Assembly (NCBI RefSeq): GCF_000346465.2
Contig: NC_034012.1
Span: forward strand, 3,609,488 to 3,673,487
From: Prunus persica
Lineage: Eukaryota > Streptophyta > Magnoliopsida > Rosales > Rosaceae
Direction: 5' to 3'
DNA: 64,000 bases
Below, piece after piece: positions 51,231 to 60,821 of this stretch. The position numbers and the translations under genes were made by a program. The notes beneath the pieces were generated by a model. The model searched no databases. It had not been told where the DNA came from and saw only the letters and a program-made list of their open reading frames with translations. The stretch's first letter is position 1. Every line of letters begins with the position of its first letter.

Positions 51231-53501
51231 AATTATAACATTAGCTTAAGTAACAGCTACATCACATGTAATGCTAGTGCTGGAAGTATTGTGTGTGTGT
51301 TTATTGCCAAGTGCTTTATCTTCACAAGTGGATTAAAAGTCAGGGAAGAAAAGGCTGCATGGTGGTGATGAGGATTAGGTAAGAAATGTGAAGCCAGTAA
51401 TTAGAAGGATATAACAGAACTGGTAAACTTTGGAAAAATTAAATTGGGAAGATGAAAGGGGGGTATGAGGTGAACCCTATCCTTTATTTTCGGTATACTT
51501 TAGATAATGCAGTCCTGGTTGTTTTGTTCGTCTTATAGGGTTGTACTATATTTTGCATGTTCAAAACTACTATCTTATCAATCTTATGGGAGCAAGATAT
51601 TCTGATGTAGTTGAATCTCACTTCCCATATCTAATTAAAGCAGGCGTATACGAATTCATTGCCCAGCACTCTGTTGGCTTCAAGTGCTCAGGCTGTAAGG
51701 GAAGATTTTCCATACTCACCCTTCCCCGTGTCACAATCCATGCCCACAAAATACAGCAATGCGGCTTCTTCTATCAGTGGTCCCACCATCTCCATGACAG
51801 AGGTGCCTTCCTTTCTATAGTGTATTGAACTTACTAATTATTCTTTCAGTATATATTTTGACTATTATAAAAACATTTTTACAATTTATTTTGTGGACGT
51901 AAGTCACTTGTGTTTGCATAAAATAAGTTAAAAGGAATGATTTTAGAATATAACATAAATGCAGATGTTTAAACATTCTTGTTAATCGAGATTCATGCTT
52001 AAATCCAAAAATTAAACTCAATGTATGCAGCATATATTAGTCAAAGTACATTAAGTTGGCTGCAATTTACTTTTTATCTGTTCTGTTCTGTGAAGGCCGT
52101 GGATTTGTTGGTGCAATCAGATGCCTTCTGCTTGTGATTGAATTAATTTGAATAAATTTAGCTTATTTTAATCAGCTAAGGCTATCTATCTTTTCTACTT
52201 TTCTGAGCGAGCGTCTAGGATCTCCTGTAAACCCCCATGATGTGGTAAAGGGTGGATGTTAGGGGGGCGACGAAGGGGGGAAAATGGAAGGCGTTTTCTG
52301 GTCCCCCCTGATACTAATTTTTTCAATGGTTTGATTTTATTACTTTCAGAATTTACTATTATGATTGCAACTTATGTATGGGAGGCATTTGCCTGTGTTT
52401 TCTGTATTTTGTGTGTATGTTCTAATCCTATGGAATACATCCTTTTTTAGAATTTTTTATTATGGACAACAAGTGCAAAGAATGAAATTGTTCATTTTTT
52501 AGTGTTTTGGGGTCAACCTATTCTCTATTTCTCTGATCATAGACACGACATTAAAGATATGAAATTTCCTTCCAATTATTTTATTTTGTATCTGCAGGCA
52601 TTGAGAGCAGGTGGTATTTCTACACCTCAGCCTACTCCACAGAACCTGCCTGGTGCTAGTGTTGCGACCGGACCTGCTCTTCCACAACACCTTGCGGTGC
52701 ACCCTTATTCCCAACCCACTCTTCCTCTGGGGCATTTTTCGAACATGATTGGTTATCCTTTCTTGCCTCAGAGCTACACATACATGCCATCGGCTTTCCA
52801 GCAGACTTTTGCTGGCAACAGCACATACCATCAGTCTCTGGCTGCAGTTCTCCCACAGTATAAAAATAGTGTCTCTGTTAGCAGTTTGCCTCAGTCTGCT
52901 AATATTCCGCCTGGTTATGGGTTTGGTAGCTCAACTAACATTCCTGGGGGAAATTTTCCTCTGAATCCACCATCAGCACCTACAGGCACAACAATTGGCT
53001 ACGATGATGTTATAAACTCTCAGTACAAGGACAATAGCCATTTGATCTCACTTCAGCAGGTAATTTTTCACTGGTCTTGGGAAAACTCGTGAGAAGTGCT
53101 TACACACAACTACTACTCTGCACTTAGGGAAATATTGCCTATGATTGTGATGCGTCATTCTTCTTTTGAATCCTAAATGGTATTCTTATTCTTTTTTTTC
53201 TCTCCTCCAGAATGACAACTCAGGCATGTGGGTTCATGGACCTGGTTCTCGAGCAATGTCCGCTGTTCCAGCCAGCACATATTACAGCTTTCAGGGTCAG
53301 AATCAGCAGCATGCTGGGTTCCGGCAAGCTCAGCAACCTTCACAGCAATTCGCCGGAGCTCTTGGTTACCCTAACTTCTATCACTCTCAGACGGGAATGT
53401 CCCTGGAACATCAACAGCAAAGTTCCAGGGACACGTCCCTCGGTGGCTCACAAGGCCAACCCTCCAAGCAGTCTCAACAGTTATGGCAAAACACCTACTA
53501 A
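47090..53501 (+). CDS. GIP1L: GBF-interacting protein 1-like (DUF1296/GIP1_N)
   Basis: Plant nuclear protein family first described as interacting with G-box binding factors. Ten exons: 47090-47285, 48019-48062, 48453-48567, 48684-48801, 49309-49958, 50376-50643, 50722-50998, 51644-51802, 52598-53059 and 53211-53501, giving 859 residues. The GIP1_N (UBA-like) domain is at about residues 20-75: IPAGSRKMVQSLKEIVNNCT, EQEIYAMLKDCNMDPNEAVN, LLAQDPFHEVKSKREKKKE. The rest is low-complexity Ser/Gln/Pro-rich sequence with conserved blocks WVGVPGQVSMADIVKMGRPQ and AYTNSLPSTLLAS, and a Tyr/Gln-rich C-terminus. CT microsatellites lie against splice sites in several introns. It is divergent from the CTPA1-like gene. 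Low-complexity content suggests condensate or scaffold behaviour, but no catalytic activity is indicated. Confidence 0.93.
47287..47319. repeat. CT microsatellite at 5' splice site of GIP1-like intron 1
   Basis: A near-perfect (TC)16-type run begins within the donor GTCTCTC itself, so the repeat supplies the intron positions after GT. Confidence 0.9.
48409..48440. repeat. CT microsatellite in polypyrimidine tract of GIP1-like intron 2
   Basis: A (CT)n run ends about 12 bases before the acceptor TGCTTCAG/AATAAG at 48452/48453 and so acts as the polypyrimidine tract of that acceptor. Confidence 0.9.
51201..51226. repeat. CT microsatellite in GIP1-like intron 7
   Basis: A (TC)n run in the middle of the 645-bp intron 50999-51643, not adjacent to a splice site. 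Confidence 0.85.
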
Positions 53502-54039
53502 TCTGAGTCACCTCCCTCTCCCCAGTTTTTTTTCAGGGTCTTGTAGCGAGTTTGAAAGTGGCCAACCAGAGGCATTATCGCGGTCTTAATAATCATCATG
53601 TATCATTGTTTGGTCATAAGAGACTGGCTGCTGCCCTGTGCCACGAGGTTGTATTCTAGATACTATTGCTTGGTCATGTTTAACGTAGGAACACGTGTGC
53701 TAATTTGGATTAGTGGATTTACTGCGTCCCTTTTCTTCGGTTTTCTTGTCTTTTTTGTTTTGTTTTTTTTTTCTTATAGTGGAAAGTTGTTTTTCATAAC
53801 AAGTCTTGAACTTGGTTCCTTTGCATGAGTAAACCTTATACATGAACCCTTGCGAATGTGTAAAAATGTGATGATGGCAAAAGGACAACTCCATTAAAGA
53901 TTCAATTTTCTTGTCGGAAACTCCATTAAAGCTTCAAAGGACCATTTTACTGAACAAAATTTCAAAGAATTAGACTTTGAATTTAATAAGAAGACAAAAA
54001 AAGAAAAAAAAATATAAAGGGGAGTGGCTACTGATGTGT
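53502..54039. other. GIP1-like 3' UTR and downstream spacer
   Basis: 3' UTR of the GIP1-like gene followed by AT-rich spacer. No gene or mobile-element signature was seen. Confidence 0.55.
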
Positions 54040-54932
54040 CTTTACGCACAGCAGCGGATCCTTCACTGTTTAGAGAGAAGCTCGAAACAGTGATTTACAT
54101 CCATCCTCTCTGTCTCTGTCAGAGATTCAGAGAGGTTCGCGATAAAGTTCGAAGCTTTAAACATTCACTCAGGAAAAAGAAGGCAGTGTCTTGAAATTGG
54201 TTTGAAGGTCACTCTACCTTCATTCTCTGGTAAGCTCCTCCTCTCACGTCTGTGTAATAAGTTGTTTTATTTATACATTCAAGAAGAAACCATTTTCTTT
54301 TCTTCAATATACCCATCTTCTAGTTAAGTTCCTTGTTCTCCCTCTAATTTTTGGCTTACAACTTTTTTGTTTTTTGGGTTACGTATACTTTTGCTTTTAT
54401 TGGATGAAACACCTGCTGTACGAGGTTATTTGCATGCCTCGTGTACTAACAAAATAGACCTGGAAGTGAAACAGAGAAACTGAGAATAGAACATGTTAAG
54501 AATGTGTCCACATTGTACTTCGAGCCTGGCCAGCGCAAAACCTCCTTGTTACTTAACACGGCGGTTTGCACAGGACAGAAGCCTAAAAGTGACACATAAC
54601 CTGACCGTTTTTGGTGGCTGCAGCCTCGTCCTTCCGATCATCATCGGGATATTTGGAGTGAACGTTGATGGAATACCAGCAACAAAGAGTGCACCATATG
54701 CCTTTGGAGTATTTTCAGCCATTCTCGTGGCTATAGGAGCCGTGCTAATTGCAGTTGGGTTGCTCTGTCTTGGGTTGAAAAAGCCGATCATGGAAGAGCA
54801 AGTTGAAGTTAGAAGGTTGGGCCTTCAAGAGTTGGTTAAGATGTTTCAGCATGAGGCAGAGTCTCATGCCCTGATTCGTAAGAAAGTGTCTCGGAAAAAT
54901 TTACCCCACAACGGCTGGTGATGCATTCCCAC

Positions 54933-55750
54933 GGAGTATTTATCAAAAATAACTAAAATTAGGCTCAAACTTTCATTAATATCAGTTTCTATAAATAAAA
55001 AATACAAATATAACAGAAAATCTACTTAAAAAGACACAAATACCTTAAAAATTAAAACTCACATAAACCTAAAATGTTTCAAAGTAAAATCGATTGCTTG
55101 CATCTCCGCACGAAACTCCTTCCCACCTTCTTTGACTAGCTTCTCAAATCATTTCACTGCAATGAGTTTTTTTTTCCCTAAGTTAACTCCTTTTGTAAAC
55201 TCTCCCAACAACCCTTTCCCAATTCTTATTTCTGGTAGTAATGAGTGACCATGGTAGTTGGACTCTTGAGGATGGGTATTAGATTGGTGTTGATGAGAGT
55301 GTTGTTTATAGTGTTACTTGTTATGATGTTGACCTTGAAGACAGCTGTAGTGGACTCCTTAAGATCCCTTCTGATATGTTTGAGTGGTACGTTTTGTTTG
55401 GCACAAATATTACTCACACCGTAGGAAACAGCAGTCCCACAATTGCAGTCTTCCAAACAAGACCTTTATATCCACACAAATCAGCTAAAAACCCGCTTGA
55501 TCAAACATAAGCAATTTATATGCCAGAAAAATGTATGAATTTTGAGATGATCAAACAAAACTTGTCAAGTCCAGTAAGAGATGATCGCCTGTGAAATATT
55601 AAATTTCTTTTTTACTTTTAGGTTTATGTGAGTTTTAGTTTTGAGGATATTTGTGTCTTGGCGTGAGTTTTTTGTTATATCTGAAATTTTGTATAAAAAC
55701 GGACATTTATGAAAGTAATGATCAAATTTTGACTATTTTTGATAAAAACT
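54933..55750. mobile_element. Mutator-like (Pack-MULE type) element in the CorA-like pseudogene
   Basis: An 818-bp insertion with long imperfect terminal inverted repeats of about 150 bp: the left end (..TTTATCAAAAATA..) reappears, reverse-complemented, at the right end. Blocks such as GACACAAATA and TAAAACTCACATAAACC occur in both arms. It is flanked by a 9-bp duplication, CATTCCCAC (54924-54932) and CATTCTCAC (55751-55759, one mismatch), the length typical of Mutator-like elements. The intact paralogue has a single CATTCCCAC followed directly by ATGATGCAG (60522-60539), the empty site. No transposase is encoded. The interior carries a piece of a host receptor kinase. Confidence 0.82.
55083..55456 (-). 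pseudogene. Captured fragment of a G-type lectin S-receptor-like kinase
   Basis: Minus-strand translation of 55456-55226 gives DCNCGTAVSYGVSNICAKQN, then VPLKHIRRDLKESTTAVFKV, wording of the extracellular juxtamembrane part of RLK1/LECRK-type G-lectin receptor kinases. Immediately downstream, about 55197-55085, another frame gives GKGLLGEFTKGVNLGKKK, then LIAVK, a stop, and FEKLVKEGGKEFRAEMQAI, the glycine-rich loop and lysine region of the same kinase group. The transmembrane segment between them is missing and the frame is broken (an in-frame TGA where Arg is expected, plus a shift between the halves). It is therefore a non-functional gene fragment inside the transposon. The family match is by recognition of wording, not by search. 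Confidence 0.75.
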
Positions 55751-55815
55751 CATTCTCACATGATGCAGATTATCTCATCATTTAATGAATATGTTACAAT
55801 TTTTGAAGTGCAATG

Positions 55816-56556
55816 TTTACACCCATGGCAATTTCTTGATAACTTCATCTCGAAGATAAACTTATAAGATTAATTCCAGAAATAAACTAGGATTTCAAAA
55901 TGAAATGGGCTAGATTTACTTTACAAGTGGAATACTAAATTTTAAACTCAGACTACAAGTGGGGAAAAAAACTCACTTGGGCTATATAACTTAGGTTAGA
56001 CACCACAATGATCAATAGCCACAAAATCACACAAGCGCTCATAGTAAAAAAATATAAAATGAAAACAATACCAATTTAACTCGATACTTTTTTTGGACAC
56101 ATGTATTAAAGTTCATAAACTAAAAAAAATATTCTGGTAGGGCCTCCACTGCTGGTTGAGCTTTGAGCTTCAACTTGAAGCAAATCGCAATTCGCCACAC
56201 ACACACACACTCCCTCTCTGCCACCAAGGCGCCATACATGGTTAGCAGCCTTCACACGTCCTTCCTTTTTCTCATAGATTCGGAGCTTTTTCCAAATTCC
56301 TGTGCGTTAAAGTTTTCAACTTTAGACCTCTTCTCAGGGAAAAACCAAACAAAGGCATTGTCTTTATGGGAATTAATTCGAAGGGCACTCTACCTTTTTT
56401 CTTTGTTAAGCTTCTCCTCTCATTTCCTTGCAGTAATTACATTAATTGAAATCTTTGTTTAATTCATTCCAGAACCTTTAATTGACCATTTAAATTCTTC
56501 AGCATACCTTTCTTCTTATCAATAATATTGTTTTTCCTCTGATTTTTCTGGGATAA

Positions 56557-56608
<52 letters not shown>

Positions 56609-57065
56609 CTCTGTTGGGTATATTTTTTACTTTTCTGGATTATGTTCTTATTTGTTTGTTTATACGGGTAGAGTTCAGGTTTTTCTGATTTATTTTGGTT
56701 GCTTGTTCTTGTTCTTCTTTTTTATTTATTTATTTTATTTTTACAAAATTTGATTATAGGGTCCGGATAAAACTGAGAATGCTTCCCATTGATAAAAGGA
56801 GGTGAATTCTTGAAGGTTGCAATGCGTGTAAAAATGGCGAGTTTTAAATGTTTATGAGTTGTGCTGTGTCAAGATGGGGAGTGAAACTATAGTAATGTTT
56901 TGATAATTTTCCAAACATTGCAGCATTTAGCTGTGATCAGCAACAGCTTAACCTGTCTTTTGTAAGAGACGAACAAAAGCTGCGACGCAATTCAGCCTCC
57001 TGGTTACTTTTGCTCCTTGCGGTCCTGAGACTATTAGCTGATTGTTAACTTCTATATGTGCATTG
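55816..57065 (+). promoter_or_regulatory. Promoter, leader exon and leader intron of the CorA-like gene
   Basis: A (CA)n run at about 56196-56208 precedes a leader exon around 56210-56405. A leader intron with a CT microsatellite (56564-56602) probably ends at the acceptor ACATTGCAG near 56923. The coding exon then has about 140 bases of 5' UTR before the ATG. Exon limits are inferred; the similarity of this leader to 54.1-54.4 kb supports it being part of the duplicated gene. Confidence 0.5.
56564..56602. repeat. CT microsatellite in leader intron of CorA-like gene
   Basis: About 19 CT units uninterrupted, followed by CTGTGTGTCTCT. It is absent from the corresponding part of the truncated copy near 54.36 kb. 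Confidence 0.9.
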
Positions 57066-60000
57066 ATGGAACACAACAAAAGCAGGGCTGGTGAGAACAG
57101 TTCTTCCCGTGGTTATAAGATGAAGAAACTAGATAGCCATAAGAACTGTCCTAGTAGAGATGCCATTGCTGGAAGTGATCTTTGGACAGATGGACTTATT
57201 TGCGCTTTCGAATTTATTCGAGGCCGGAAGAAATCAATTAGTTCGAAACCTGGCTCAAGAATCCTAACCAAACAACAAACAGATGGTGAGCATGAGAGGC
57301 TGCGTGTTCCGTCTATTGGATTTTCTGAGTCTTCTTCCCCAATGGAAGATAGGAACAAGTCCCCAAGTGATGACTACAGAGGTAGCCAGATTCAACATGA
57401 TATTGAAAGATTTGAGGGTGGTCATTGGGTACCAATTGGGTGGTCTAGACTTTCAGAAATTGTCCAAACTGTGCAAGCTGATTCTGGTTGGGCGTGTCAG
57501 GAGTTTGCGGTGGATGATGAAGATGACTTCACTGTTGCAGATTTAGCAGCTCCCTATTGGGAGCGTCCAGCAGGGCCCATTTGGTGGTGCCATGTCTCCG
57601 CAGGTCACCCATCAGTTGATGCATGGCTCAGAAATGCCCAGTGGCTACACCCTGCCGTTAGTTTAGCCTTGAGAGATGAAAGTCGACTGATTAGTGACAG
57701 GATGAAGCACCTGCTATATGAGGTAAGTTGCATTTTAAATATCTGAAATTTCGATTTAATTGGTAGGATTGGTTTAGTAAATCCCCTTGTAATAGTAAAA
57801 AGGACCTGGGATTGAATCCCTCAACCATGAATTGGTGGCTTATTGGATGTCAGGGGAGCCACCTTCTATTGGACGCAAGAGAAAAACTGAGAATAGAATA
57901 TATCATGAATGTGTTACTTAGAAACTATTGATAAGTTTTATGAACTATTAGGATCTTCTTATGTTGGAAATATGCGTTTCCAATGTGAAGGAGTATGTTC
58001 GTTATGAAAATTGGAAATGTGGAAGGTTGGTTGAAATTGTTTTAACTTAACCCTCTTTTCACCATTAGACTCTGAGTAAGACATAGACAGCTAGGAAAGT
58101 AATTGCATTGTGCTTGTGAGAGTCCTCTTACATCGAAGCTATCGTTAACCTATTGACTAAGAGTCTGCAACTATGACTTTTGGCTTTTCTGGACTCTGGA
58201 TTTGTTGGTTTTTTCTTTTTATGGTTTGATACTTCTGTTCAGGTCCCAGTTAGGGTTGCTGGGGGATTGTTGTTTGAGCTCTTGGGACAGTCAGCTGGTA
58301 ATCCATTTGTTGATGAGGATGATATTCCCATTGTACTTCGCTCCTGGCAAGCACAAAACTTCCTTGTAACTGTTTTGCATATAAAGGGGCATGTATCAAG
58401 TGTTAATGTGTTGGGTATCACAGAAGTTCAGGTTGTTCATGTTTGACAAAGATACTTTCAATGCCTTTGATCTTCTTACTAAGTTACACTTTATTGTGCT
58501 GTGTGACTTATTGTGGGTTTGTACTTCAATCCTTTGCTTCTCTGCCTTGGTTAGGAACTTCTTTCCACTGGCGGCTATAACGTACCTAGAACAGCGCATG
58601 AAGTCATAGCACATCTAACTTGCCGCCTTTCTCGATGGGATGATAGGTAATGTTAATATTATTTTTCTTTGATAGTGAAAATTACAGAAGCCTACCTACT
58701 CTGCAAAGTGATACATCACATATTGGTGTCAGCATGAGCATTCATCTTTTGTGCTTGAGGCTTTGATCATATAGAGATTTGATTTTATAATTATAATGAT
58801 GTCTTCAACATGGGTGGTTAGTCTGTTTAGTATCTGGAAGTCCTTTCGTCTGTCTCTCATTGAAGTTCAAATTCTCTTTCATTGCCCATGTTATGACATT
58901 TATATATGCATCATACATGTTTGTCAATTTTAGTTTCTTAACTTGTGGTTTCCTTCATTGTCTTGGTTGTTACAGGTTATTCCGTAAGTCCATATTTGGG
59001 GTGGCAGATGAGGTTGAATTAAAATTTATGAACAGGTTCTTCCATATGCATACAACCATTCCTCCTAAACTTATATTTTCTCTTTAATTAGTTTCTACCT
59101 CGTTTATGACAACCTTTTTTTTTCTATGAGTAGGAGAAACCATGAAGATATGAATCTATTATTTGTAATCCTCAACCAAGAAATCAGAAAGTTATCAAGA
59201 CAGGTATGCTAAATCCCTTGATAGTTAGTAAGTATTAAGACACTTCCAGTGAACCTTCAGCTGGGATATTAATTGTGTAGGGTAAATTACTCAAATGGTC
59301 CTCAAACTTATACCCGATTTACATTTTGGTCCCTCAATTAAATTATTCGTTCAAATGGTCCATCAACTCTATATTAATCGCTCCATTGATCCTACCGTTA
59401 CATTATGTTAATGTTGCCGTCAAATGTAAGGGTAAAACCGTCCTATGCTCCCCAAATAGGTGATAAAGTGGTGATACATAGGTGATAAAGGGGTGATACA
59501 TAGGTCAAAAGTCTTATTTACCCTCACAAATGTAGCATGTGCTGCTCACATGACTAAATTTAACAGAAAATGTAACGGTAGGATCAAAGCGCCGATTAAT
59601 AAAGAGTTGGTGGACCATTTGAACGAATAATTTAGTTTATGGACCAAAATATAAATCGAGTACAAATTTGAGGACCATTTGAGTAATTTATCCTAATTGG
59701 TTATAATTTTTTTCCAAGTCATGATTTCTGTTGGGTGCCTACCAAGCTACATGTCAAATTAAGTTCTTTAAAAAGAGTTGGCTGGATTTTATCTTATTGT
59801 TTTCCTATATTTTGAAGTCGATAGGTTTGCTGAAAAATTCAAATGCAGGTTATCAGAGTGAAGTGGTCACTTCATGCAAGGGAGGAGATTGTATTCGAGC
59901 TTTTCCTACATTTGAGAGGAAATGTAGCAAGAAACTTATTAGAGCAAATAAGAAAGAGCACAAGAGAAATGATTGAGGAGCAGGAAGCTGTTCGGGGCCG

Positions 60001-60559
60001 CTTATTTACCATTCAGGATGTGATGCAGAGCACTGTTCGTGCATGGCTGCAGGTATGTGCTCATAAAACAAAATGGGAAATATAGAGAAATTTATAATTT
60101 CCATTTGTTATTTTAAAATGGCTTTTTATTCGTTTAATAGTCAATTCATTGTCTTCTGAATGGTTAACCCAGGATAGAAGCCTTCGAGTGACGCATAACT
60201 TGGCTGTTTTTGGTGGTGGCGGCCTCGTCCTTTCCATCATCACCGGACTATTTGGAATCAATGTCGATGGAATGCCCGGAGCACAGAACGCACCGTATGC
60301 CTTCGGTGTTTTTGCAGCCATTCTCGTCTTTCTCGGAGTGGTGCTAATTGCAGTTGGGTTGCTCTACCTTGGGTTGAAAAAACCAATCACGGAAGAGCAA
60401 GTCAAAGTTAGAAAGTTGGAGCTTCAAGAGTTAGTTGAGATGTTTCAGCATGAGGCAGAGACTCATGCCCAGGTTAGTAAAAAAGTGTCCCGGAATAATT
60501 TAACCCCAACCGCCGGCGATGCATTCCCACATGATGCAGATTATATTGTCCTTCAATGA
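57066..60559 (+). CDS. CorA-like magnesium transporter family protein
   Basis: Predicted membrane protein of the plant CorA-like group (as in Arabidopsis At2g42950, from memory). Exons 57066-57722, 58243-58431, 58555-58646, 58976-59035, 59134-59203, 59849-60052 and 60173-60559 give 552 residues. A long soluble N-terminal domain (HWVPIGWSRLSEIVQTVQ; PAGPIWWCHVSAGHPSVDAW) leads to a helical region (RVKWSLHAREEIVFELFLHL) and two C-terminal membrane helices. The signature GMN loop of CorA channels appears as GIN (residues 452-454, GLFGINVDGMPG), so ion conduction is uncertain. The second helix is AFGVFAAILVFLGVVLIAVG. The ATG at 57066 gives MEHNKSRAG; upstream in-frame sequence in the same exon has no earlier ATG. 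Intron 5 contains an inverted-repeat element. A truncated relative lies 2-3 kb upstream. Confidence 0.87.
59280..59693. mobile_element. Foldback/MITE element in CorA-like intron 5
   Basis: 414 bp with very long terminal inverted repeats (about 125 bp: 59280-59404 against 59566-59693), starting GGGTAAATTACTCAAATGGT and ending in its near-complement. Bases TA flank both ends, consistent with a TA target duplication, though this is short. The centre carries a 22-bp tandem repeat (59461-59504, GTGATAAAG/GTGATACATAGG units). No coding capacity. It lies wholly within the intron 59204-59848 and leaves both splice sites intact. Confidence 0.88.
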
Positions 60560-60821
60560 GCATGTTACAACTGTTGAAGTACATTTTGTATAATGGAAAT
60601 TTTGTATTCTTGAATAGTGGTGAATATCATCCAGAGCTGGCAAACAAATTCTCTCTTAGTTTTTCAAATTAACCAAGTTCTACAGAAGTAATCAAATTTC
60701 ATAACAATGCGACATTTGAAGCTAATTTGATACTTGAAAACCAGCACGCCATGTATATTGGACAGAAAAACATAAAACTGACGTTCTCTCCTTGCTTCTC
60801 TTCTTTCATATGGTGTACAAA
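60560..60821. other. Convergent 3' ends of CorA-like and coatomer genes
   Basis: Only about 260 bp between two facing stop codons, so the two 3' UTRs probably meet or overlap. No other feature seen. Confidence 0.6.

Larger units (their letters stand above)
54040..55815 (+). pseudogene. Truncated duplicate of the CorA-like gene, split by a transposon
   Basis: Similar to the intact gene at 56.2-60.6 kb but missing most exons. The 5' part (about 54130-54360) resembles the neighbour's leader exon and intron (about 56270-56560). A fragment near 54470-54505 (AACTGAGAATAGAA) matches intron 1 of the neighbour (57890-57920). Positions 54513-54550 match exon 2 (58330-58375). Positions 54580-54932 match the last exon closely, with the acceptor retained as GCACAG/GACAGAAG. 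The end of the match resumes only at 55751-55815, after an inserted element. A fused frame (54493-54921, 142 codons) stays open: about 26 new residues read in the wrong frame, then the C-terminal two-helix region (VFGGCSLVLPIIIGIFGVNVDG) with a premature stop from small indels. It could be transcribed but lacks the N-terminal domain. Confidence 0.85.

Noticed and set aside
5896..53501. Idea that the neighbouring genes form a functional cluster (light sensing, splicing, plastid protease)
   Set aside because: Different promoters, strands and compartments; shared synteny explains the neighbourhood better than joint function.
57780..57870. Possible SINE B box (GGGATTGAATCCC) in CorA-like intron 1
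   Set aside because: No matching A box or A-rich tail was found; a chance palindrome is as likely.
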